DNA of 12,191 bases from CAXTTV01 sp964247295 (GCA_964247295.1 CAXTTV010000146.1:1-12191), one strand, 5' to 3'; shown: positions 1 through 7,018, counted from the first letter of the stretch. Program-made: numbers and translations. The notes: generated by a model not told the origin, from the sequence alone.

Positions 1-60
1 TATTTTAGCAAGAAATGGTTCTTTTTTCACTTTTCGGGACTACCAAAAAGCCCTGTTTTT

Positions 61-300
61 ATGCTAGAAGAGTTGCGCTGGGTTGGGGCCTATGATACCA
101 TGTTTAGCAGACTCGTTTCCACTCTTCTGCTGAAAGGTTACAATATTATGATCCTTGCATCAAGGGTTCCAGCAGTACGCTCAGAATTTGCTTTAGTGAT
201 CTGCTCTGGACCTGGATGGAACCGGGCATCAGCAGAAGTTGCCTCAATGCTATACGACTGGTCGGTTGTGAGGAAGAGAAAGAAGGCAGATCATGAGTAA
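61..300 (+). CDS. Doubtful small hypothetical ORF upstream of the response regulator
   Basis: A 79-codon reading frame that overlaps the start of the next gene by 8 bases. The frame has no stop back to base 1, so it could also be the 3' end of a gene entering from outside the window. I see no Shine-Dalgarno sequence before the ATG at 61, no recognisable domain, and only a short hydrophobic patch around residues 22-36. The frame is equally likely to be untranslated leader of the chemosensory operon. A weak sigma-70-like pair lies inside it: TTTCCA at 116-121 and TACAAT at 139-144, with a 17-base spacer. No function can be assigned. Confidence 0.2.
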   Translation: MLEELRWVGAYDTMFSRLVSTLLLKGYNIMILASRVPAVRSEFALVICSGPGWNRASAEVASMLYDWSVVRKRKKADHE

Positions 301-685
301 ACTGGTGATGATCATCGATGACTCTTTGACCGTTCGTAAGATTATTGAGGCCAGCTTACGACGCGAAGGTTTTGAAGCTATCAGTTACGCTGATGGCATT
401 GAGGCCTTGCGAGCCCTCACGGAAGAGCGTTTGAAACGGGTACCTGACCTGGTGATCCTGGATATCGGCCTGCCTAAAATGGATGGCTATGAGATCGCTC
501 GACGCTTAAAATCAAAGTCGCAATTCAGTGGTACTGTGATTGTCATGCTCTCTGGACGCGATGGTGTGATCGACCGCCTTAAAGGAAGGTTAGCGGGAGC
601 CAGAGACTACATCACAAAACCGTTCCGTACCCAAGATGTTATTGCGGTTATCCAGTCTCATCTGGGGTATTCAAATCGCTTATAA
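293..685 (+). CDS. Single-domain response regulator (CheY/PilG-PilH type)
   Basis: A stand-alone receiver (REC) domain of 130 residues with no output domain, the size expected of CheY-like proteins. The acidic pocket is D9-D10, the phospho-acceptor is D57 in the motif LDIGLPKMDGYE, the switch Ser is S87 and the conserved Lys is K109 followed by P110-F111. All active-site residues are present, so it should be phosphorylated by a histidine kinase or phosphotransfer domain in the cytoplasm. An AGAAGG ribosome binding site lies about 6 bases before the ATG at 293. It is the first clear gene of a + strand set with the CheW-like and ChpA-like genes, an order resembling pilG/pilH-pilI-chpA of type IV pilus chemosensory systems. 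What it controls (twitching, gliding or another output) cannot be told from the window. Confidence 0.93.
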   Translation: MSKLVMIIDDSLTVRKIIEASLRREGFEAISYADGIEALRALTEERLKRVPDLVILDIGLPKMDGYEIARRLKSKSQFSGTVIVMLSGRDGVIDRLKGRLAGARDYITKPFRTQDVIAVIQSHLGYSNRL

Positions 686-714
686 TGTATCTTACTTATT
701 TCCTTGTATACATT
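681..714 (+). promoter_or_regulatory. Possible -10 element and AT-rich inverted repeat before the CheW-like gene
   Basis: TATAAT at 681-686 overlaps the response-regulator stop codon. A 7-bp inverted repeat, AATGTAT (684-690) and ATACATT (708-714), follows in the 74-base gap before the CheW-like gene. No good -35 box is found 16-18 bases upstream of TATAAT (TCATCT at 658-663 is poor). It may be a weak internal promoter or an operator, or chance in an AT-rich gap. Confidence 0.25.
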
Positions 715-759
715 CAGTTTTATGCATGAAACTGACTGGACCTGGCGAGCTGGTATTCT

Positions 760-1335
760 ATGAAAGAAGAACAATTTGGGCTGAGAGAACTGGGTATCTC
801 CGTTTCTCAACTAGAAAAGATGAGTGATGAAGATTTCTGGGCATACGCTCAGTATGAGGCGAAACGTCCCCAGAGCCGACCAATCGGCGAAGAGGTTCTA
901 GAATGTGTGCTGCCCAGCGGTTCTTTCCTGATCTCACTTCCAGTTTTAAATCAAGTTATCACACAACCACCTCGGCTGACCCTTCTGCCCGGCTCTCCAG
1001 CATGGATGATTGGCATTACCGTCTGGCGCTGTGAAACAATTGCGGTCATTGATCTGGAAGCCTATCTCTGCGGCCAGTGCTCTTCTCCCACCCATGAAGG
1101 AATGCTTTTAATTGTTCACCATGAGTCTCAACCTATCGGTATTACAATCCCAAATATTGGGATGGTTTTTCCTTACGAGCCAGATCAGCTTCAACCAGTG
1201 ATGCCAGCGAATAGTGTGTGCCTCAAGGAACACGACAACCTGGTTCTCGGTATGTATCGTGGAGCCTACCTTTTACATCTATCCGAGATGCTGGCCGATA
1301 TTTTCCAGAGGATAGGAACGGCAAATGTCCAATGA
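760..1335 (+). CDS. CheW/PilI-like chemosensory adaptor
   Basis: A protein of 191 residues with a single CheW-like SH3-type fold from about residue 45 to 183, preceded by an acidic N-terminal stretch. Typical CheW features are the opening strand ECVLPSGSFLISL (48-60), the segment LLPGSPAWMIGITVWR (75-90) where CheW proteins carry their (P)xWxxGhhnhrG consensus, and the strand ETIAVIDLEAYL (92-103). CheW adaptors bridge receptors and the kinase-like CheA at the membrane. The ATG at 760 was chosen because an in-frame stop sits at 733 and no other ATG is available; the ribosome binding site is weak. The gene overlaps the following ChpA-like gene by 11 bases, which argues for co-translation. By position and size it corresponds to PilI of Chp-type systems. 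Confidence 0.85.
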   Translation: MKEEQFGLRELGISVSQLEKMSDEDFWAYAQYEAKRPQSRPIGEEVLECVLPSGSFLISLPVLNQVITQPPRLTLLPGSPAWMIGITVWRCETIAVIDLEAYLCGQCSSPTHEGMLLIVHHESQPIGITIPNIGMVFPYEPDQLQPVMPANSVCLKEHDNLVLGMYRGAYLLHLSEMLADIFQRIGTANVQ

Positions 1336-3784
1336 ATATCAAGATGTCCCAGAACATCAAGAATTAACACCTGAGGATCTTGAGCTTCTTGCTACTTTTG
1401 ACGCGATGGAGATACCTGAGCAAGAGTCGCTTCAGTCACCAGATCTGGTCCAGTCGCCATCTCTTGAGGAGAATAGTGGGTATCTCACCGATGATCCTGA
1501 TGCTCTGGATATGCTCTCGCTCTTTATGCTGGAAGCGAGGGAGGATCTTACATCCCTGCGATCCGATCTAGGATTGTTGGAGCAGGAAAGCCATCCCGAC
1601 TCGCCTCATCTGAATGCGATCAGGCGGATCGCGCATAAGTTAAAGGGTTCGGGCGGAACTGTAGGCTGTCAATATGTCTCGACGATCGCCTATTATATTC
1701 AAGCGCTGATCGATCTGGTTCAGCAAAGCGATCTGGAGTATATGACCGGGTTGATCATCCTGGTCCAAGCTCTGGCCGCCCTTGAGGCGACGGTGGAGAG
1801 TATCTCCTCACAGGGCTATGAGAGCAGCAAGCCTCTAACCGATTTAGATCAACGTTGCATACAAATCACGGGGCTCTCACTGCAAGATATTAGTATGCTA
1901 AAGCCAGGATCGACTCCGCCGCTTTCCCCCTGGGAGTCAGCTCAAATCACAGATCAGGATCAGGAGCGTCCAGAGGAAACACATTCACAGCTCATTGCTG
2001 AACAATCTTTACATCCCTCTTCTTCGCCTTCCTCCCCTTCACTTGAGGAGGTTACCCGGATGATGCGGGTCGATCCACGCCGTTTTGATACGCTTGTCCA
2101 ACGTACTGAATTTATGATAGAGCAGAGCGCGCCCCTTGAGAACGCCCGAACTCAGGTTGAGGTGGCACTACAAGAACTCAATGCCGCTCAGGCTCGCCTC
2201 CAACGCCTGGATCTGCTGCTGGCGACGATCCCTCAGGTGTTCCAACCTCGGAACCCGGCCCCTGAGTCGGGCGAAAACGTCAAAAATCGCTCATCCTCAT
2301 CTTTGATCGCGAAAATCCTGGATGAAATGCCTCATCGCACAGGGCAGACTCGTCAACGCCGTGGGAAGATCCATCTCCAACATCTGCCCGACAATGAGAT
2401 GCGTATGTGGGATGAGATGGAGATCGACCGCTATACGGAAAGCGATGTTCTGGCCTTTTCCTTTAATGAGGCAATCGCCGATGTCACGACGGCTGCGACT
2501 AATCTACGCACGGCCTTCTCTAAATTACACCGCACCACCAGCGCTTTTGTGGAGCAGGCTTCTATGGTTCGAGCCGATGCCCTGCTAATGCGCTCCGCCC
2601 CCCTGACCCGCTTGCTTCCCCGACTCCGACAGGTCATTGAGCAGGGCGCGAGCCAGCAGAGGCGTCCAATTATTTTTGAGGTTACCGGCGAAACCATCGA
2701 GATTGACCAGGATCTAACCGAAGATCTGGCCGCGATCCTTGAACAGTTAATCGATAATTATGTGAAAAATCCTGTGGAGAATGTTCAAACTAATGAGCCC
2801 GCGATGATCTGGATTAACGCTTTAAACCAGGGAAACGATCTTCGTCTAGAGGTGGGCTTCTCACATATCGCTCAGGGCGGCTCACTCGATATTGTGGAAG
2901 AGAAGGTTACGCGCCTCAAGGGCTCTGTTCGACCACAACGCAACGATCAGGGAGGGATCAACTTTTACTTACAAATCCCTCGATCACGGGGATCGGTCCG
3001 AGGCCTGCTTGTCAAAGCTAGAGATCAGCAGGTGCTGATCCCTTTCTCTCAGGTGCAACGCCTGGGCTTTTTCGTGAATGATCAAAGAGAGCCCGCCTAT
3101 CACCTTAATGAATTAATGGGACTGCCGGTAAAGATGAAAGAGCCGGGCGAGATCAGGCCTATTCTGATTATTCACCCCAAAGAGATGCGGATCGATATGG
3201 AGGTTGAAGAGGTTATTGGTGAGGTGGAACTGATGATGCGCCCCTTACCATCATATCTTCAGCGACCCGGTGTCATTGGAACAGCGATCGACGGGCAAGG
3301 AAATGTGCTTCTGGTACTGGATATAGCGAATCTCGTTAAATCTGGTCTGCAAACCGGTCTGCACTCTACTATGCTTCCAAGTGGAGGAAGCCATAGAAAT
3401 ATCCCAAGCATTCTGGTTGTTGATGATGCGGTCTCCATTCGACAATCTCTCCTGAGAACCCTGCAACGAGCCAACTATCAAGTACATGAGGCCCGCGATG
3501 GCATGGAGGCTTTGGAACTACTCCTTGAGCGTCCCGTGGATCTGCTACTGCTGGATATCGAGATGCCCCATCTCAATGGATATGATCTTCTTAGTATTCT
3601 ACGCGGTTACCCTCAATTAAGTTATCTTAAAATTATTATGTTAAGCTCAAGATCCTCGGAGAAGCATCGCAAACGGGCAATGGAACTGGGCGCGCACGAC
3701 TACCTGACAAAGCCCTGTCCAGAGGAGGTACTGCTCGGTACGCTTCAAAAGCTATTACCACACAAAAGCGCGGTTCCCAAGTGA
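1325..3784 (+). CDS. ChpA/PilL-like hybrid CheA with degenerate ATPase domain and C-terminal receiver
   Basis: An 819-residue protein. Domains in order: an Hpt (P1) domain at about 60-160 with phosphorylatable H104 in AHKLKGSGGTVG; an acidic, Ser/Pro-rich linker at about 190-240; a P3-like helical dimerisation region beginning MMRVDPRRFDTLV (246-258); a ChpA-like helical block (about 362-440, with DRYTESDVLAFSFNEA and SAPLTRLLPRLRQVIEQ); a remnant HATPase region (about 450-553); a CheW-like P5 domain (about 554-675); and a receiver with D700-D701, phospho-acceptor D744, S774 and K796. In the ATPase region N478 aligns with the N-box Asn, but the following DHG is KNP. The DDG of the G1 box reads FSH (512-514), and the 60-odd residues normally between G1 and the GLDVV motif are missing (GGSLDIVEEKV follows at once at 518-528). 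It should therefore not bind ATP normally. It is probably a scaffold or phosphotransfer node served by another kinase. It starts inside the preceding CheW-like gene. Confidence 0.88.
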   Translation: MSNEYQDVPEHQELTPEDLELLATFDAMEIPEQESLQSPDLVQSPSLEENSGYLTDDPDALDMLSLFMLEAREDLTSLRSDLGLLEQESHPDSPHLNAIRRIAHKLKGSGGTVGCQYVSTIAYYIQALIDLVQQSDLEYMTGLIILVQALAALEATVESISSQGYESSKPLTDLDQRCIQITGLSLQDISMLKPGSTPPLSPWESAQITDQDQERPEETHSQLIAEQSLHPSSSPSSPSLEEVTRMMRVDPRRFDTLVQRTEFMIEQSAPLENARTQVEVALQELNAAQARLQRLDLLLATIPQVFQPRNPAPESGENVKNRSSSSLIAKILDEMPHRTGQTRQRRGKIHLQHLPDNEMRMWDEMEIDRYTESDVLAFSFNEAIADVTTAATNLRTAFSKLHRTTSAFVEQASMVRADALLMRSAPLTRLLPRLRQVIEQGASQQRRPIIFEVTGETIEIDQDLTEDLAAILEQLIDNYVKNPVENVQTNEPAMIWINALNQGNDLRLEVGFSHIAQGGSLDIVEEKVTRLKGSVRPQRNDQGGINFYLQIPRSRGSVRGLLVKARDQQVLIPFSQVQRLGFFVNDQREPAYHLNELMGLPVKMKEPGEIRPILIIHPKEMRIDMEVEEVIGEVELMMRPLPSYLQRPGVIGTAIDGQGNVLLVLDIANLVKSGLQTGLHSTMLPSGGSHRNIPSILVVDDAVSIRQSLLRTLQRANYQVHEARDGMEALELLLERPVDLLLLDIEMPHLNGYDLLSILRGYPQLSYLKIIMLSSRSSEKHRKRAMELGAHDYLTKPCPEEVLLGTLQKLLPHKSAVPK

Positions 3785-3825
3785 ATCTCACCACCAGGCA
3801 TAAAGAGTACCGATAAGCGCTATGC

Positions 3826-4443
3826 TTAAGCGCCGATACGTACGGCATTCTCCTTTAATATGTGGTTGTCCATTGAAAAGACTACAATCGCGCGAATGAT
3901 CCCTTGCCGATCTATAAAAAAGGAGGTGGGGGTGGCGGTGACATTATATCTTGAAGTGACAAAGGTATTTTGATCAACAACAACCGGATATGTCATGTGG
4001 TGACGCTGAGAGAATACCTCAATGGTCTCTTTTGAATCCACACTATTCACTCCTAGAACCATAAAGCCCCGCTTCTGTCGATCAGCGTAGAACTGCTGAA
4101 TATCAGGAATCTCCTCCACGCAGCAGGCACAACCAGCATACCAGAAGTTGACCACCATCGGGTGACCCCGAAAATCGCTCAGGCTCACCTTTTTCCCCTG
4201 GGAGGTCTCAAGCGTAAAATTTGGGGCGGCCTGCCCAACCTGGTACCCAACTTCAGGCTGAGAGCCAACTGGACCCTTTGGCGATTGCTGAGGGGATGGG
4301 GCCGGCTGAAGCAACCCTATCCCTAAAATAACTACCGTTGCCAGACCGGTTAGAAGCACCAGACTGCGGGAGATCCTACTTATGAGGCTCTGGCCCAGAC
4401 GTTGGTCAGGTTGCATACGTTTATGCTCTTGCGTGGGAAGCAT
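3826..4443 (-). CDS. Membrane-anchored TlpA/ResA-like thioredoxin-fold protein with CACC motif
   Basis: A protein of 205 residues. An uncleaved signal anchor at about 26-46 (SLVLLTGLATVVILGIGLL) and a Pro/Ser-rich linker place the C-terminal domain outside the membrane. The AhpC/TSA-Redoxin fold runs from about 66 (VGYQVGQAAPNFTLET) to 185. The redox motif is C105-A106-C107-C108 in NFWYAGCACCVEEIP, and the cis-proline is P172 in TATPTSFF. The Trp that normally precedes CxxC in ResA/TlpA is Gly here, and a third Cys lies inside the motif. Likely role: thiol-disulfide exchange on extracytoplasmic proteins such as apocytochromes or copper-site proteins, though no such partner gene is near. The ATG at 4443 is supported by AAAGGAG four bases upstream. 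The gene lies downstream of ftsH, beyond a terminator, and converges with the ChpA-like gene with only 41 bases between them and no clear terminator there. Confidence 0.85.
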   Translation of the reverse strand: MLPTQEHKRMQPDQRLGQSLISRISRSLVLLTGLATVVILGIGLLQPAPSPQQSPKGPVGSQPEVGYQVGQAAPNFTLETSQGKKVSLSDFRGHPMVVNFWYAGCACCVEEIPDIQQFYADRQKRGFMVLGVNSVDSKETIEVFSQRHHMTYPVVVDQNTFVTSRYNVTATPTSFFIDRQGIIRAIVVFSMDNHILKENAVRIGA

Positions 4444-4461
4444 CGCGCTCCTTTCTCGTTA

Positions 4462-4499
4462 CAAAACTGGTCCTCGGAGCAAGTACCCCGAGGACCAGT
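4462..4499 (-). terminator. Intrinsic terminator after ftsH
   Basis: A perfect 12-bp stem (ACTGGTCCTCGG at 4466-4477 and its complement at 4488-4499) with a 10-base loop. On the - strand it is followed by TTTTGT. It lies 16 bases after the ftsH stop and 22 bases before the start codon of the thioredoxin-like gene, so it ends or attenuates ftsH transcripts. The T-run is short, so partial read-through into the thioredoxin gene is plausible. Confidence 0.75.
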
Positions 4500-4515
4500 A
4501 ATATAGACTTGAAGA

Positions 4516-6483
4516 TCAGGAAACACTTTCAACGTACGAACGGGGAGCATCCTCAATCGCACCAGTATTCACCATAATCTCACGCAGCTTCTTCGCGTCA
4601 ATGGTCTCGTAGAGGCGCAGGGCTCTAGCGATCTCATCGAGTGTACGCTTATGGCGTGTCAGCAGGTTGACAGCCTTATCGTAGGCCGTGCGGACAAGCC
4701 GATCCACCTCCTGATCCACAATATTCGCGGTCTTATCGCTATATTCTGGCTTTTGAGCCATCGAGGTTCCCGCGAAGGGGTCCTCACGCTCACTAAAGGA
4801 GATGGTTCCCAGGGCCTCGCTCATGCCCCAGCGCGTCACCATTTGGCGCGCGATCGCCGTCACACGCTGAAGATCGTTCTCCGCTCCAGTGGTGATCCTG
4901 CCGATCGCTACCTGTTCGGCGGCGCGCCCACCGAGGGCCGTCACCAACTGGGACTCCAGGTAATCCTGTGAGTAGTTATAGCGATCATCCAACGGCGTAT
5001 ACTGGGTCACACCAAGAGCCTGACCACGGGGGACAATCGTCACCTTCGAGACAGGATCTACATACTCGGTCAGCAGACCGGTAAGAGCATGCCCGCCCTC
5101 ATGATAAGCCACTACGTTCAGATCCTCATCACTGAGTACCAGTGGACGCTCAGCACCGATTAGGATCTTATCCAGAGCCTCATCAAAGCTCTTCTGGTTG
5201 ACCTTATCCAGATTGCGGCGCGCTGCCAGCAAAGCGGCCTCATTTACCAGGTTCGCGATATCCGCACCAACCATACCAGGGGTAGCGCGCGCGATCGTGA
5301 TCAGATCAACATCACTGGACAGAGGAACCGTCCGCGAGTGGATCTTCAGGATCGCTAACCGTCCATTCCAGTCAGGGCGATCCACGGTGACGCGGCGATC
5401 AAAACGACCGGGGCGCAGCAGCGCTTTATCTAGACCGTCGGGCCGATTGGTCGCGGCAATCACCACCACCGCCTGTCGGGCATCAAAGCCGTCCATCTCG
5501 ACCAGCAACTGATTGAGGGTCTGCTCGCGTTCATCATTACTATTAATTGTTGAACCGCGCTGTTTACCAACGGCATCGATCTCATCAATAAAGATGATAC
5601 TGGGAGAAGCCTTTTTCGCTTGATCGAACAGATCACGCACACGACTGGCGCCCACACCGACCAGCACCTCCACAAACTCAGAGCCGCTCATCGAGAAGAA
5701 GGGAACCCCGGCCTCACCAGCGACCGCGCGAGCCAGCAGCGTTTTACCAGTTCCCGGAGGGCCCACCAGCAGCACACCGCGAGGGATCTTGCCACCCAGG
5801 CGCTGGAACTTCTGGGGAGTCTTCAAAAACTCAACGATCTCAACAAGATCATTTTTCGCCTCATCCACACCCGCCACATCACCAAAAGTCGTGCTCGGGC
5901 GATCCTCCAGAATCATCTTCGCCTTACTTTTTCCAAAGCTAAAGATATTCTGCTGACCCTGAGTAGCGCGGCGGCCAATAAACCAGAACAGGCCGATCAG
6001 AAACACCCACGGCACCACATAATTGAGCAGAGTCAAGAAAAGATTGTTATCATTGGAAGGTTGGGCGCGAAAATCAACATTATTCTCCTTCAATAGAGTC
6101 GTCAGTTGATCATCGCCACTTGGAAGCTGAGTTACCTTAAAAGTACTTGACGGGGGGTTCCCGACCGCGTTATAGAACTGACCGGTTAGTTGTTGCCCCT
6201 GAAAAACCACACTTTTCACATTCCGCGACTGCACCTGCTGATAGAACGTGCTATAAGGGATCTCCTGATTACTGGCTGTGTTTGACCCTCCAAGGTTAGG
6301 AGAGATAATAAGCCAAACCATAATCAGACAAAAAACAAAGAGCACCGTGCGGATCAGCAGAGAGACGCCTGAATTACGGGGCCCGCCATTCCCACCATTA
6401 CTCCCGGAATTCGGGCGAGGGGAGCCGCCCGACCCTTGATCTTTTGGGTTGCGTTGATACATATATATAGCCTGAGCATCCAT
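4516..6483 (-). CDS. ftsH: ATP-dependent zinc metalloprotease FtsH
   Basis: A 655-residue hexameric membrane AAA+ protease that degrades misfolded membrane proteins and short-lived regulators. Order: a Gly/Ser/Asn-rich cytoplasmic tail (11-40), TM1 (about 41-61), an extracytoplasmic domain (62-150), TM2 (about 151-170), the AAA+ module with Walker A GPPGTGKT (241-248), Walker B IIFIDEID (296-303), the second region of homology including RPGRFDRR (357-364), then the M41 peptidase with zinc motif HEGGH (461-465) and third ligand D537 in TTGAENDL. Length is normal for the family. Two substitutions stand out: the zinc motif has Gly where HEAGH is usual, and the pore loop reads VLVGVG, with Leu at 274 where most FtsH have Phe (MFVG). 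The start at 6483 has AAAGAGG nine bases upstream; the in-frame Met8 has no such site. It is transcribed divergently from the tRNA cluster. Confidence 0.97.
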   Translation of the reverse strand: MDAQAIYMYQRNPKDQGSGGSPRPNSGSNGGNGGPRNSGVSLLIRTVLFVFCLIMVWLIISPNLGGSNTASNQEIPYSTFYQQVQSRNVKSVVFQGQQLTGQFYNAVGNPPSSTFKVTQLPSGDDQLTTLLKENNVDFRAQPSNDNNLFLTLLNYVVPWVFLIGLFWFIGRRATQGQQNIFSFGKSKAKMILEDRPSTTFGDVAGVDEAKNDLVEIVEFLKTPQKFQRLGGKIPRGVLLVGPPGTGKTLLARAVAGEAGVPFFSMSGSEFVEVLVGVGASRVRDLFDQAKKASPSIIFIDEIDAVGKQRGSTINSNDEREQTLNQLLVEMDGFDARQAVVVIAATNRPDGLDKALLRPGRFDRRVTVDRPDWNGRLAILKIHSRTVPLSSDVDLITIARATPGMVGADIANLVNEAALLAARRNLDKVNQKSFDEALDKILIGAERPLVLSDEDLNVVAYHEGGHALTGLLTEYVDPVSKVTIVPRGQALGVTQYTPLDDRYNYSQDYLESQLVTALGGRAAEQVAIGRITTGAENDLQRVTAIARQMVTRWGMSEALGTISFSEREDPFAGTSMAQKPEYSDKTANIVDQEVDRLVRTAYDKAVNLLTRHKRTLDEIARALRLYETIDAKKLREIMVNTGAIEDAPRSYVESVS

Positions 6484-6801
6484 AAAGTCAGACCTCTTTC
6501 TGACGGAACGAGATGAAAGAAACGGAGCCCGCGAAACTGATCGGACACCTGAAAACTGTGTAGTAACTACGTATCAGGTCGCTGAAAAGTTAAGGCAGGC
6601 GGAGACAAGTATCCATAAAGGTAACGCGATCAGAAGTACAATCCTATATTCACAAGACAAGACGCCGGGAACCACAGGATCGTATACTGACCGGTAACGG
6701 AGTGTTGAGTATAAACTGTTGCTCATATTATATCACGTTTCCAGGTTCAGCAGCACACCGAAAAGGGCAAAAATAGGTAAAAAAACTGATATTAAAAGGG
6801 C
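6484..6801. other. Divergent intergenic region between ftsH and the tRNA cluster
   Basis: About 320 bases with no credible gene. It contains the ftsH leader and promoter. A nested inverted repeat lies in the leader: ACCTGA (6547-6552) pairs with TCAGGT (6574-6579), enclosing GTAG/CTAC (6560-6563 and 6567-6570). An A-rich stretch (about 6761-6800) precedes the tRNA promoter and may act as an UP-like element. No conserved riboswitch core was recognised. Confidence 0.5.
6727..6735 (-). promoter_or_regulatory. Extended -10 promoter likely driving ftsH
   Basis: Read on the - strand this is TGATATAAT, matching the extended -10 consensus TGnTATAAT exactly. No good -35 is found at 16-18 bases, as is common for extended -10 promoters. 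Transcription would start near 6720 and give an ftsH leader of about 235 bases. Confidence 0.5.
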
Positions 6802-6830
6802 TTGACAAAGAACAAAGGACATTGTATGAT
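6802..6830 (+). promoter_or_regulatory. Sigma-70-type promoter of the tRNA cluster
   Basis: TTGACA (6802-6807), a 17-base spacer and TATGAT (6825-6830). This is a perfect -35 and a 5/6 -10 at ideal spacing, ending 11 bases before the first tRNA, so transcription should begin at about 6837. An A-rich tract lies just upstream. This is the strongest promoter in the window, as expected for tRNA genes. Confidence 0.88.
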
Positions 6831-6841
6831 AGGAAAGCCGA

Positions 6842-6914
6842 CGCGGGGTGGAGCAGTGGTTAGCTCGTTGGGCTCATAACCCAAAGGCCGGAGGTTCGAA
6901 TCCTCCCCCCGCTA
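6842..6914 (+). tRNA. Initiator tRNA-fMet (CAT), copy 1
   Basis: A complete 73-base cloverleaf with anticodon CAT at 6874-6876. It has all three initiator hallmarks: an unpaired first acceptor position (C1 against U72), an A11:U24 pair in the D stem (GAGC/GCTC), and three consecutive G:C pairs in the anticodon stem (GGG/CCC) around the loop CTCATAA. The T stem is GGAGG/CCTCC with loop TTCGAAT. CCA is not encoded (the discriminator A at 6914 is followed by CTG), so it must be added by a nucleotidyltransferase. It is the first gene after the promoter and is separated from the second initiator tRNA by 4 bases. Confidence 0.95.
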
Positions 6915-6918
6915 CTGA

Positions 6919-6991
6919 CGCGGGATAGAGCAGTGGTTAGCTCGTCGGGCTCATAACCCGGAGGTCGCAGGTTCGAGTCCTGCTCCCGCTA
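6919..6991 (+). tRNA. Initiator tRNA-fMet (CAT), copy 2
   Basis: A second initiator tRNA with the same hallmarks as copy 1: C1 against U72, A11:U24, and GGG/CCC next to the loop CTCATAA (anticodon 6952-6954). It is not an identical duplicate. The acceptor has A7:U66 instead of G7:C66, the outer anticodon stem is TC/GG (with a U27:G43 wobble) instead of TT/AA, and the T stem is GCAGG/CCTGC. The D and anticodon loops match. No CCA is encoded. Spacing implies co-transcription and processing from one precursor. Confidence 0.95.
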
Positions 6992-7018
6992 TTCGCAAAG
7001 CGCCGGTGCGATAGCGAA
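6992..7018 (+). other. Hairpin in the spacer between tRNA copies 2 and 3
   Basis: TTCGC (6992-6996) pairs with GCGAA (7014-7018), with an inner CGC/GCG pair around the tetraloop CGGT. There is no T-run, so it is not a terminator. It is more likely a spacer structure at which the tRNA precursor is cut. Confidence 0.4.

Noticed and set aside
29..60. GGG/CCC pair followed by five T's just before base 61, considered as a terminator of an upstream gene.
   Set aside because: The stem is only about three base pairs, too weak to call.
3814..3828. TAAGC/GCTTA hairpin between the convergent ChpA-like and thioredoxin genes, considered as a bidirectional terminator.
   Set aside because: The stem is only 5 bp and there is no T-run on either strand.
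5198..6096. Open frames on the + strand opposite ftsH.
   Set aside because: They are antisense shadows of a well-conserved gene and have no ribosome binding sites or recognisable domains.
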